A program made the translations under genes and the position numbers. This document shows positions 1 through 5,895 of a DNA stretch of 5,895 nucleotides, in pieces. The notes under the pieces were generated by a model. It was not told the origin of the DNA. It did not search any database and saw only the letters and a program-made list of their open reading frames with translations. Position 1 is the first letter of the stretch. Every line of letters begins with the position of its first letter. This stretch comes from Promethearchaeota archaeon (GTDB lineage: Archaea > Asgardarchaeota > Lokiarchaeia > Sigyniarchaeales > SOKP01): the NCBI GenBank assembly GCA_019057355.1, contig DXJM01000431.1, forward strand, positions 1-5,895, written 5' to 3'.

Positions 1-2761
1 CCACTGTCTGCTCTTCATTCTTTCTTGCCCACATTATGAAGTCAGGATAAAAACCCGAAGTTTGAAAAAATTTTATTCCTCTCCTTGAGAGATTTCTTAA
101 AAGAAATACTTCTCTGTCATTCACTTTACTTTTCTTAAGATAGTCCCTTAAGCCCCTTATAAATCGTGTTTCTCCATCATTTAGCTTTTCTGGTTCTGAT
201 TTTATGAATTCTTTATGCTTATCATATACCACCAGAGGAGTATATAAATGCCTATCAAAGTGCAAGGTAGGAATTTCATCAATATCTTTTTGATACAACT
301 TATCCGCTTGTTTTAAGAGCTTCTTTATCTTTTCTATTTCCTGTTTTCTCTTTTGCCTTTCTTTCTTATCCTTTGGGATTTCTATTTTTAGAGTGTACTG
401 ATCATAGGTTAAGTTATCGTCCTCTTTAACCATAAAAGAAAATTGCATTTGTTTGGTCTCGATCTGCCTCAGCTTGTAGGTATAGAATTTATCAATATAG
501 CTTCTTAACATTACCAAAATAATTTCTTCCAGATTACTTAAATCAAGATATCTTTGTGGACATACCTGTTCAGGGAAAGCATAAATTTTATAATTATGAC
601 TTCTTATTATCTCTGACAATCCATCCTTGCAAAGCCTTAGATTAGAGAACCCTTTGCTAATTTTATAATTAAGTATTTTGTGATAGATATTATTCCAATT
701 AAGAAGGTCAATGTATTCTCCCAAATATACCTTTTCTGATTCTGTTTCACCTGTTGCAGTTTCCAATCCATGAGCAAGTTTGACTCTTGGCCGTATGTCA
801 ATCCTAATTGTTCTTAAAAGATTTTCATCAATTTCAAATTCTATGAAATGATTAGTAAAATCAAAGTCTTTGTCGGTCTTAAGAGTATATAACTTCTTCC
901 ATTTTGTTTCATCCAACCGCTTCATAGGTAGTCTTAGCTCTTCATACTCAACCTCTTCTTTTCGTATGGTTTCAAGAAATGAGTTTATATAATCAGCGTT
1001 TAATCCAAATATGTTGAGCGTCTCGAGTGATTTAACCTGATATTTATTTTCATCGCTCCTCTTAAGAGACAACGCCCTTCCTTTAAGTCTGACACCTCTT
1101 CCGAACAATTGTATTATCTGAGGACCTTCGCCCTTGCCCATATTGATTAGACCCATGGAACATACTCGCCAACTGTCCCATCCTTCAATAAATTTCTTTG
1201 CTCCTATGAGGATATTGATATTTGAATTGTTTTCATTTATCCGTTCAAAAAGTGAGGGGGTAAAACTATCCATCTTTTCTTCAAAGCGACTTTTTGCCAA
1301 TAGTTTCTTAAAACTTGAAACGTCTCCTATATTTATGACTCCGAAATAGTTTGCTTCTCCTATTTTTAATCCGATTTCACCATCTGCTGATTTAAGTTCA
1401 CAAAGTTGCAGGGAACCGCCATTTGTATTAAACAACCTTCTATAAATCTCATTTATTTTATAACCATTTTTTCTTATATGCTGAAATCTATCCTTGAAAA
1501 TATCATTCCCATCTTGATCACGTAGACCTGATTTTCCATTAAGGATTTTGGTTATAATCCCTTCTAAAAACTTCTTATCTTCTACAATCTTCCTTAAAAA
1601 TAAAACTACTTTCAGAACGTCCGAGTTCACTCCTGCACCAGATACTTTGCTCCCAATAAATGCCCACAAAGGTTTTTCTATAAGATAGTCTTTCAATTCA
1701 TCTCTATAATTCTCATAAAGGAGCAATTGCTCATAAAAAGATAAAAGATTTGCAGTCAAGATGAAGTCTTTGTAATTCTTAGTAAAACTATCTTCTCTCA
1801 AATTATAGACATAAAAATCTTTCCCATAACCATCTTCATAGAAATACCTATAAGAATAATCAAAGAGAATTGCTTTAGAATATTCCTCAAGTAGTTCTTT
1901 ATTCTTTTCATCTATTACCTGCCCAAAAGTAGCACTGTATTCAAAAACAAACCCGTATTTGCCCAAATCCTCACGCAATTTTTTCCATCTTTGCTCTTCT
2001 GTTGTTTGACCCTTATGCCCTTCATCAATGAATACAAGATTTCTCCCTTCAAAATAACTTGTTTCAACTCTAACCCCCGCTCCTTTTTTCTCTTCCGTAA
2101 GCTTATGAATATCAATTATAAACACCTGATCTTTGTGAAGAGTTAAACTGTCAGGATTTTCTGAATATAATCTGCAAGGAACTCCGCTTTTTTGCATTTC
2201 ATTATAGTGTTGTTTTGATAGTCCTTCATTAGGAGTTACCATAATTATGTTGTCAAGGGCTTGAGTATTATACTTTAAAAACTGCCAGTAATTTATGTGC
2301 ATTATCAGAGTCTTCCCACTTCCGGTCGCCATCCAGTAGGCTAACTTCTTAAGGTCTTTATCTTCAAAAAGAGAGATTCCTGTTCTTTCGGATTGATTAT
2401 AGCCTTCTAAAAAAGAATTGAGGTCAGATAACAAATCCTGTTTTCTGTTGAAATACCTATCAAGATAAATCTCTGCGAATAGGACTGCTAAGTATTGAAA
2501 GTATTTTAGGACAATGTTCTCTCTTCTATGTTTACATAATTTTTCGGAGTATTCCTTTATTGCCAAATCATATTGTAAGAGGTCATTCCTGTCTATTTTT
2601 AAATTTTCTAATCCTATCAAAGCATCAGCAAAGAAACTTTTCCCATCATTATCAAAACCTTCTTTTTTGTTTTTAAGTTCTTCTCTCAAATCAGAGATAC
2701 TATTTACGCCAAAAAGAGAGAGAAAATATTTATTTAAGATAAGATATTTCTCAAGTTTCAT
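1..2761 (-). CDS. res: Type III restriction endonuclease subunit Res (DEAD/DEAH-type helicase-nuclease), 3' partial
   Basis: ATP-dependent DNA translocase and nuclease of the restriction system. I translated 920 codons from the ATG at 2761 to the window edge without a stop or frameshift. Superfamily 2 motifs are in order: Walker A MATGSGKT (144-151), Walker B as IDEGH (245-249; DEGH rather than DEAH), motif III YSATF (275-279), motif V-like IEGWDSWRV (525-533) and motif VI QIIQLFGRGVRL (548-559). A Lys/Glu-rich, probably coiled-coil stretch lies at about 797-822. The C terminus reaches GFYPDFIMW (903-911), which fits the first half of a PD-(D/E)XK nuclease site as in Res proteins. The second half (ExK) and the stop codon fall beyond base 1. 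The start is 1 nt after the hepT stop; only a weak GGGA lies upstream, so translation probably depends on coupling to hepT. Helicase identity is firm. Nuclease activity is likely but not fully visible. Confidence 0.92.
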   Translation of the reverse strand, partial: MKLEKYLILNKYFLSLFGVNSISDLREELKNKKEGFDNDGKSFFADALIGLENLKIDRNDLLQYDLAIKEYSEKLCKHRRENIVLKYFQYLAVLFAEIYLDRYFNRKQDLLSDLNSFLEGYNQSERTGISLFEDKDLKKLAYWMATGSGKTLIMHINYWQFLKYNTQALDNIIMVTPNEGLSKQHYNEMQKSGVPCRLYSENPDSLTLHKDQVFIIDIHKLTEEKKGAGVRVETSYFEGRNLVFIDEGHKGQTTEEQRWKKLREDLGKYGFVFEYSATFGQVIDEKNKELLEEYSKAILFDYSYRYFYEDGYGKDFYVYNLREDSFTKNYKDFILTANLLSFYEQLLLYENYRDELKDYLIEKPLWAFIGSKVSGAGVNSDVLKVVLFLRKIVEDKKFLEGIITKILNGKSGLRDQDGNDIFKDRFQHIRKNGYKINEIYRRLFNTNGGSLQLCELKSADGEIGLKIGEANYFGVINIGDVSSFKKLLAKSRFEEKMDSFTPSLFERINENNSNINILIGAKKFIEGWDSWRVCSMGLINMGKGEGPQIIQLFGRGVRLKGRALSLKRSDENKYQVKSLETLNIFGLNADYINSFLETIRKEEVEYEELRLPMKRLDETKWKKLYTLKTDKDFDFTNHFIEFEIDENLLRTIRIDIRPRVKLAHGLETATGETESEKVYLGEYIDLLNWNNIYHKILNYKISKGFSNLRLCKDGLSEIIRSHNYKIYAFPEQVCPQRYLDLSNLEEIILVMLRSYIDKFYTYKLRQIETKQMQFSFMVKEDDNLTYDQYTLKIEIPKDKKERQKRKQEIEKIKKLLKQADKLYQKDIDEIPTLHFDRHLYTPLVVYDKHKEFIKSEPEKLNDGETRFIRGLRDYLKKSKVNDREVFLLRNLSRRGIKFFQTSGFYPDFIMWARKNEEQTV

Positions 2762-2762
2762 C

Positions 2763-3113
2763 TTAATCTGTTCCCAAATCTTCTAATACTTTCTGTATCA
2801 TTGGTTTTAATCTTGGAATTTCTTCCTTCACCACAAGCCAGACATTTTCAAAATCTACTACAAAATAGCCATGTATAATCTTATCTCTCATCCCTGACAT
2901 ATCACGCCACGGAATTGAAGGATATTTATTCCTTATGTTATCAGATACATTTTTAGTTGCCTCACCAATAACTTCAATGCACCGTATAACCGCATCACAG
3001 GTTTTATTATCCTGGAGAAAGTCCTCTTTTTTTATTTTTTCAATATGTTTTTCTGCTCTTTCCATATACTCAAGGATGTCCTTAATATACAACTTATGTT
3101 TTCTTCTAATCAT
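2763..3113 (-). CDS. hepT: HepT-like HEPN ribonuclease toxin (DUF86 family)
   Basis: A 116-residue, mainly helical protein of the HepT/DUF86 branch of the HEPN superfamily. The catalytic motif RX4HXY is intact as R76-DKII-H81-G-Y83, preceded by the family-typical IPWRDMSGMRDKIIHGYF segment. The region GEATKNVSDNIRNKYP (50-65) is also typical. HEPN toxins of this kind dimerise and cut RNA in the cytoplasm; characterised members act on mRNA or tRNA, and the target here is unknown. Y83 is the expected AMP acceptor for MntA. The start ATG at 3113 overlaps the mntA stop as ATGA, with AAAGAGG 10 nt upstream. The stop TAA (2765-2763) is 1 nt before res. Length is full, with no frameshift and no missing catalytic residue. 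The toxin role is inferred from family and context. Confidence 0.93.
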   Translation of the reverse strand: MIRRKHKLYIKDILEYMERAEKHIEKIKKEDFLQDNKTCDAVIRCIEVIGEATKNVSDNIRNKYPSIPWRDMSGMRDKIIHGYFVVDFENVWLVVKEEIPRLKPMIQKVLEDLGTD

Positions 3114-3403
3114 AATGGGATTGCCTCTTTTAGAATTTCATCTCTTAATTCAACACGAATATTTTTCTTGGGAACCACATCAACCTTAATTCCAATAAGA
3201 TCAGAAAGATAATTTTCAAGAGAGACTATTTTTAACAAACTTACAGGTTTTTCAAATTCTACAAGAATATCCACATCGCTTGACTCCTTTTGCGCATCTC
3301 TCACATAAGAACCAAAAATACCAAGTTCTTTAACACCATATTTTTCTTTCAAGTTGTTTTTATGTTTGTTAAGAATTTCTCTTATTTCATTTAGGCTTTT
3401 CAT
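3110..3403 (-). CDS. mntA: MntA-like minimal nucleotidyltransferase antitoxin
   Basis: A 97-residue protein of the minimal nucleotidyltransferase (MNT) family. The polymerase-beta-type signature GSX10DXD is exact: G31-S32 (in GIFGSYVRD), then D43-V-D45 (SSDVDILVEF). A third likely metal-binding acid is D75 in KVDVV. In characterised MntA-HepT pairs this fold transfers AMP from ATP to a tyrosine of the partner HEPN toxin and neutralises it; that role here follows from the adjacent HEPN gene. Size is normal for the family and all three acids are present, so it should be active. The start at 3403 is 1 nt after the mod stop and follows a G-run Shine-Dalgarno with 6-nt spacing. The stop TGA overlaps the hepT ATG, so antitoxin precedes toxin and the two are probably translationally coupled. 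A different nucleotidyltransferase substrate cannot be excluded. Confidence 0.93.
   Translation of the reverse strand: MKSLNEIREILNKHKNNLKEKYGVKELGIFGSYVRDAQKESSDVDILVEFEKPVSLLKIVSLENYLSDLIGIKVDVVPKKNIRVELRDEILKEAIPL
3124..3130 (-). promoter_or_regulatory. Probable Shine-Dalgarno of hepT
   Basis: AAAGAGG on the coding strand lies inside the 3' end of mntA, 10 nt before the hepT ATG. The spacing is slightly long. Together with the ATGA overlap it points to hepT translation that depends partly on mntA translation, which would keep antitoxin and toxin output linked. Confidence 0.45.
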
Positions 3404-3404
3404 C

Positions 3405-5895
3405 TTATACCCCCATCAATGCTTTAAATTCACTCTCTATTGGCTTATAACCCTTCACAAAACTGTCTCCATTTATGAAAATTTCATCCGGGCTGAAACT
3501 TGCAAGTTCTTTGTCAATTATTTCCTTATCTTTTTTAAGGTTGATGTTCTTGAAAGACCTCCATACAATAGCGGTTCTTCTATTGTCCCTTTCTCCAAAC
3601 ACAAATACATACTTTCTTCCATTCTTTTTTAGAAATTTGTATTTATCTACCTTTAGGCCGATTAGATAATTGAAAGTTTCTACCAAATCAACATTTACCC
3701 CGTTAGAAAAATCTTTTCTAACGGGGTGAACAATTTCTTCATCCTTGCCATTTGAAATTATTTTTAGTTTATATTCAAATGGGTTTTCAAAATGCTGAAA
3801 GTTCAAAAGAGAAGGGCTCCCTTCGGTCTCAAATTTAAGCATATACTTCATCAGATATTCACTCTTTGCCTCTTCAGAGAAAAACTCAAGCATCTTTTGT
3901 GCTCTTTCTTCCTGTGGAAATTCTATATTGTGGAGGCTATCTTCATACTGCTCAAGATAGTTATATTTAATTATTTGACTTACTCCATCCATATCTTTGG
4001 GCTTGCCATCTCTCCAGTTAAATGAATAACAAACTTTTTTAAGTCTTGGAATTATTACATCATCAAAATAATCTGCCATTTCTATAAGGATATATTTTCT
4101 TTTGCTATTATCTTCTCTGTTTAGCTTCATTACTGCGTGGGCCGTGGTGCCGGAGCCGGCGAAGTGGTCAAGAATGATATCAGAAGGAGCATTTGACGCT
4201 GCACCTATTAACTCCATGTAAAAAGATACTGAATGGCAATAAGGGAAATTTTCTAATCCCAATGAATCAAGATCCACCTTGCCACGTTTGGCATCTCGGA
4301 TAACTGACGAAATCTGCCTTTTTGATTCTTCTGATAAGAATCGCTTTTGTTGGGGCTGCGTAGTTTCATCCGGTCCGAAAATAATTTCTCCACGTTTGAT
4401 CATAGCTTGAAGTGTTTCCGGGGTACGCGAGAAGCCGTTTGGTGGAACAGCACACGGCTTGTCGGTAGCAGGGTGGATTAGAGGTTGGAAAAACTTTGGG
4501 TCTGTTCGTGGTTCAGGAGCCCTCAAACTGACACCACGATAGATGCGGCCATCGTTGTCCAGGAAACGATATGCTTTCTCTCCACCGCTAAATTCGGAGG
4601 TCTTACTAACCCATTCAGCATATTCTTTCCTAACCTTTTCAGTGATACCTCCATGCTCTCTTATGAGTTCTTGTGCCTTGTTCAACATGCATCGAATGTT
4701 CTTGCTTCGAAGATTAATCGGTTTGTCTGTCCTCGACCTCCAAATGACATATTCATGCTGAGTTGCTACTCCTCGCCCCGCGGTCATCGGATTCCTTTTG
4801 TCCCATACTATAGTTCCTGCATTTGGGATTGGGAAGTTCTCGAAAAGCAGATGAAGTCGCTCATGCTCATTTTCGTCGATATGACAGAGAAATGAGCCTC
4901 CTGAACCTAATAGCGCAAGACCTGCAGCGATACGATTTTCCATCATAGCAAGCCAACTCGAGTGCTGATAATCGTTCTTGTAAAGGAATCCGCTGGTTTG
5001 TGTGTTATAGGGAGGGTCAATGTGAATACACTTCAGGTAGCTTCGGTACTTTTCAAGCAATAGGTTGAGCGCCTGCCAGTTTTCGCTTTTGATTAAAATG
5101 CCATCAAGCAAATCGTCAATGTTTCCTGATTCTCCTAACTTTTCAAGCAATCTTTCTTTAAAATCTTCACTGAAATACTTTGTATCAACGGGGAGTTTGA
5201 GATTGCTTCGGGACTTCGTCCCTCGCAATGACGATGGGGAGAATTCAAAACCCAGTTCTTGCCATTCTTTTAATTGTTTCTTATTATCTAAAATCTCTTG
5301 GCAAAAATCTTCTGGTATGCGGTCAATAGTAAGGATATAATCGGTTTTTAAGACAAACTTTTTCTTTTCCCAGAGCATCTTTTGATAATCTTCAATCTGG
5401 GATAAGAACTCAATTATTTTTTTTCCAATATTTTTTACAACCTTTGCCCTTGTAATGTGCCTATCAAAATATCTTTCCTTTTCTGTATCAAAACTCTCAA
5501 TATCTAAAACTTCTGTCTTTATGAAGTAATCCAGTTCTCTTTCAAGGAATTCTTTCAAGTTTTTATGAATAAAGAAATCACTCGTAATTTTTCGGGTATA
5601 TTTATAGAGGTGCTTTTCAAGAATTGTTTTCTCATCCTGGGTTTCAGTCAAAATGGCTTTTGGTTCCAAGGAAGTTATGAAAGTTAAGATTTTATCTTTC
5701 AAAACAGGATTTAATTCATCTTGGGTTATTCCGGTGGTCTTTGCTTTGCCTTCTTTAGTCTTTATAGGATATTGTTTTAAATCTCCATTGGTGAGCATCC
5801 TATATTCAAATTTTATAAGGCAGGCTTTGTTTGAAATTTTGACTGGGTCATCTGGAGAGAGAAAGAAATATCTTCTGTTGCCCTTAACATTGCCA
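3405..5895 (-). CDS. mod: Type III restriction-modification DNA adenine methyltransferase (Mod), 5' partial
   Basis: Transfers a methyl group from S-adenosylmethionine to adenine in the recognition site, and should also supply site recognition for Res. Numbering from the Met at 5798: DPPYN (motif IV) is at 261-265 and the SAM-binding loop FAGSGTT (motif I) at 546-552, followed by ILIEMADYF (motif II-like). This IV-before-I order is that of beta-class enzymes such as Mod. The roughly 280 residues between the motifs probably hold the target-recognition domain. The Met at 5798 is not the true start: the frame stays open for 32 more codons to the window edge, including RRYFFLSPDDPVKISNKACL, so 829 residues are visible and the start is missing. 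At least 290 residues precede DPPY, longer than in classical EcoP15I-type Mod, and I recognise no domain there. Two palindromic elements lie in frame (residues about 187-199 and 691-702), and the core is richer in G+C than the ends. The stop TAA (3407-3405) is 1 nt before mntA. The methyltransferase call is firm. Type III assignment rests on motif order plus the res partner. Confidence 0.93.
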   Translation of the reverse strand, partial: GNVKGNRRYFFLSPDDPVKISNKACLIKFEYRMLTNGDLKQYPIKTKEGKAKTTGITQDELNPVLKDKILTFITSLEPKAILTETQDEKTILEKHLYKYTRKITSDFFIHKNLKEFLERELDYFIKTEVLDIESFDTEKERYFDRHITRAKVVKNIGKKIIEFLSQIEDYQKMLWEKKKFVLKTDYILTIDRIPEDFCQEILDNKKQLKEWQELGFEFSPSSLRGTKSRSNLKLPVDTKYFSEDFKERLLEKLGESGNIDDLLDGILIKSENWQALNLLLEKYRSYLKCIHIDPPYNTQTSGFLYKNDYQHSSWLAMMENRIAAGLALLGSGGSFLCHIDENEHERLHLLFENFPIPNAGTIVWDKRNPMTAGRGVATQHEYVIWRSRTDKPINLRSKNIRCMLNKAQELIREHGGITEKVRKEYAEWVSKTSEFSGGEKAYRFLDNDGRIYRGVSLRAPEPRTDPKFFQPLIHPATDKPCAVPPNGFSRTPETLQAMIKRGEIIFGPDETTQPQQKRFLSEESKRQISSVIRDAKRGKVDLDSLGLENFPYCHSVSFYMELIGAASNAPSDIILDHFAGSGTTAHAVMKLNREDNSKRKYILIEMADYFDDVIIPRLKKVCYSFNWRDGKPKDMDGVSQIIKYNYLEQYEDSLHNIEFPQEERAQKMLEFFSEEAKSEYLMKYMLKFETEGSPSLLNFQHFENPFEYKLKIISNGKDEEIVHPVRKDFSNGVNVDLVETFNYLIGLKVDKYKFLKKNGRKYVFVFGERDNRRTAIVWRSFKNINLKKDKEIIDKELASFSPDEIFINGDSFVKGYKPIESEFKALMGV
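3410..3414 (-). promoter_or_regulatory. Probable Shine-Dalgarno of mntA
   Basis: On the coding strand GGGGG lies 6 nt before the mntA ATG and inside the last codons of mod (LMGV). It supports the start at 3403 and suggests that ribosomes finishing mod can re-initiate directly on mntA. Confidence 0.55.
3697..3727. repeat. Perfect 14-bp inverted repeat within mod
   Basis: Arms ACCCCGTTAGAAAA (3697-3710) and TTTTCTAACGGGGT (3714-3727) are exact reverse complements around the 3-nt spacer ATC, giving a strong hairpin on either strand. It lies in the coding frame of mod and supplies the residues HPVRKDFSNGVN between a lysine-rich beta-like segment and NVDLVETFNYLIG. No run of T follows in the mod reading direction, and the gene continues for almost 100 codons, so an intrinsic terminator is unlikely. 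It looks like a mobile palindromic repeat unit inserted in frame. Dispersal elsewhere in the genome cannot be seen from one copy. Confidence 0.85.
5201..5240. repeat. Dispersed-repeat-like palindromic element within mod
   Basis: The element has nested complementary arms: ATTGC (5202-5206) with GCAAT (5225-5229), and GGGAC (5210-5214) with GTCCC (5218-5222), around a TTC loop. From memory it matches the style of a dispersed repeat in many bacterial genomes (CATTGCGAGGGA... then ...CGAAGCAAT), whose translations typically read SLRGTK. Here it gives SPSSLRGTKSRSN in mod, between ELGFEF and LKLPVDTKYF, upstream of the catalytic core. It is Arg/Ser-rich and basic, unlike the surrounding protein. 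The repeat-family match is recollection; the palindrome and peptide are read directly. Confidence 0.7.

Noticed and set aside
1915..2115. 66-codon minus-strand open frame inside res.
   Set aside because: It lies in another frame of the continuous res gene, which shows full helicase motifs.
3697..3727. Perfect hairpin as an intrinsic transcription terminator.
   Set aside because: It is inside the mod coding sequence with no following T-run on the coding strand, and tightly coupled genes continue downstream.
3811..3824. Short palindrome GAAGGG-CT-CCCTTC in mod.
   Set aside because: Six-base arms with a tiny loop are expected several times by chance in a window of this length, and nothing links it to a repeat family.
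4485..4895. 136-codon plus-strand open frame opposite the mod core.
   Set aside because: Its peptide has no recognisable domain and it is antisense to conserved methyltransferase sequence; the long frame follows from the higher G+C of the core.
5417..5424. Run of eight A on the mod coding strand as a possible phase-variation tract, and a run of seven in hepT (3027-3033).
   Set aside because: Such runs are ordinary in Lys-rich AT-rich genes. They are short, there are no tandem repeats, and both frames are intact.

Overview
The window is one minus-strand operon, read here from high to low coordinates, that encodes a type III restriction-modification system with a toxin-antitoxin pair inside it. 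The order is mod (DNA adenine methyltransferase, start codon beyond base 5895), an MntA-like nucleotidyltransferase antitoxin (3403-3110), a HepT-like HEPN ribonuclease toxin (3113-2763), and res (helicase/nuclease, 2761 to beyond base 1). The genes are almost fused: 1 nt between mod and mntA, a 4-nt ATGA overlap between mntA and hepT, and 1 nt between hepT and res. No stretch over 300 bases lacks a gene. I see no promoter, terminator, tRNA, rRNA or CRISPR array. Both ends of the operon lie outside the window.

How the genes probably work together: Mod methylates adenine in a short asymmetric site, and Res, acting with Mod, translocates on and cuts unmethylated DNA. MntA would hold HepT inactive by AMPylating the tyrosine of its RX4HXY motif. 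If phage infection or failed restriction released HepT, it would cut RNA and stop growth. The position recalls the type I EcoprrI locus, where the anticodon nuclease gene prrC lies among the hsd genes. This would be a type III counterpart with an MNT-HEPN pair in that place. The joint function is inference; the gene order and motifs are read directly.

The mod gene is a mosaic. Its catalytic and target-recognition core (about 4140-5100) is about 46% G+C by hand count, while sampled flanking lines are about 27-40%. Two different palindromic repeat-like elements lie in frame inside it, one before the catalytic core (about 5201-5240, peptide SSLRGTKSRSN) and one near the C terminus (3697-3727, a perfect 14-bp inverted repeat, peptide HPVRKDFSNG).

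Organism: an AT-rich bacterium with Lys/Glu/Ile-rich proteins. The dispersed-repeat style recalls genomes of uncultured or anaerobic groups such as Omnitrophota, Nitrospirota or Dehalococcoidia, but the window does not fix the taxonomy and this is a low-confidence guess.
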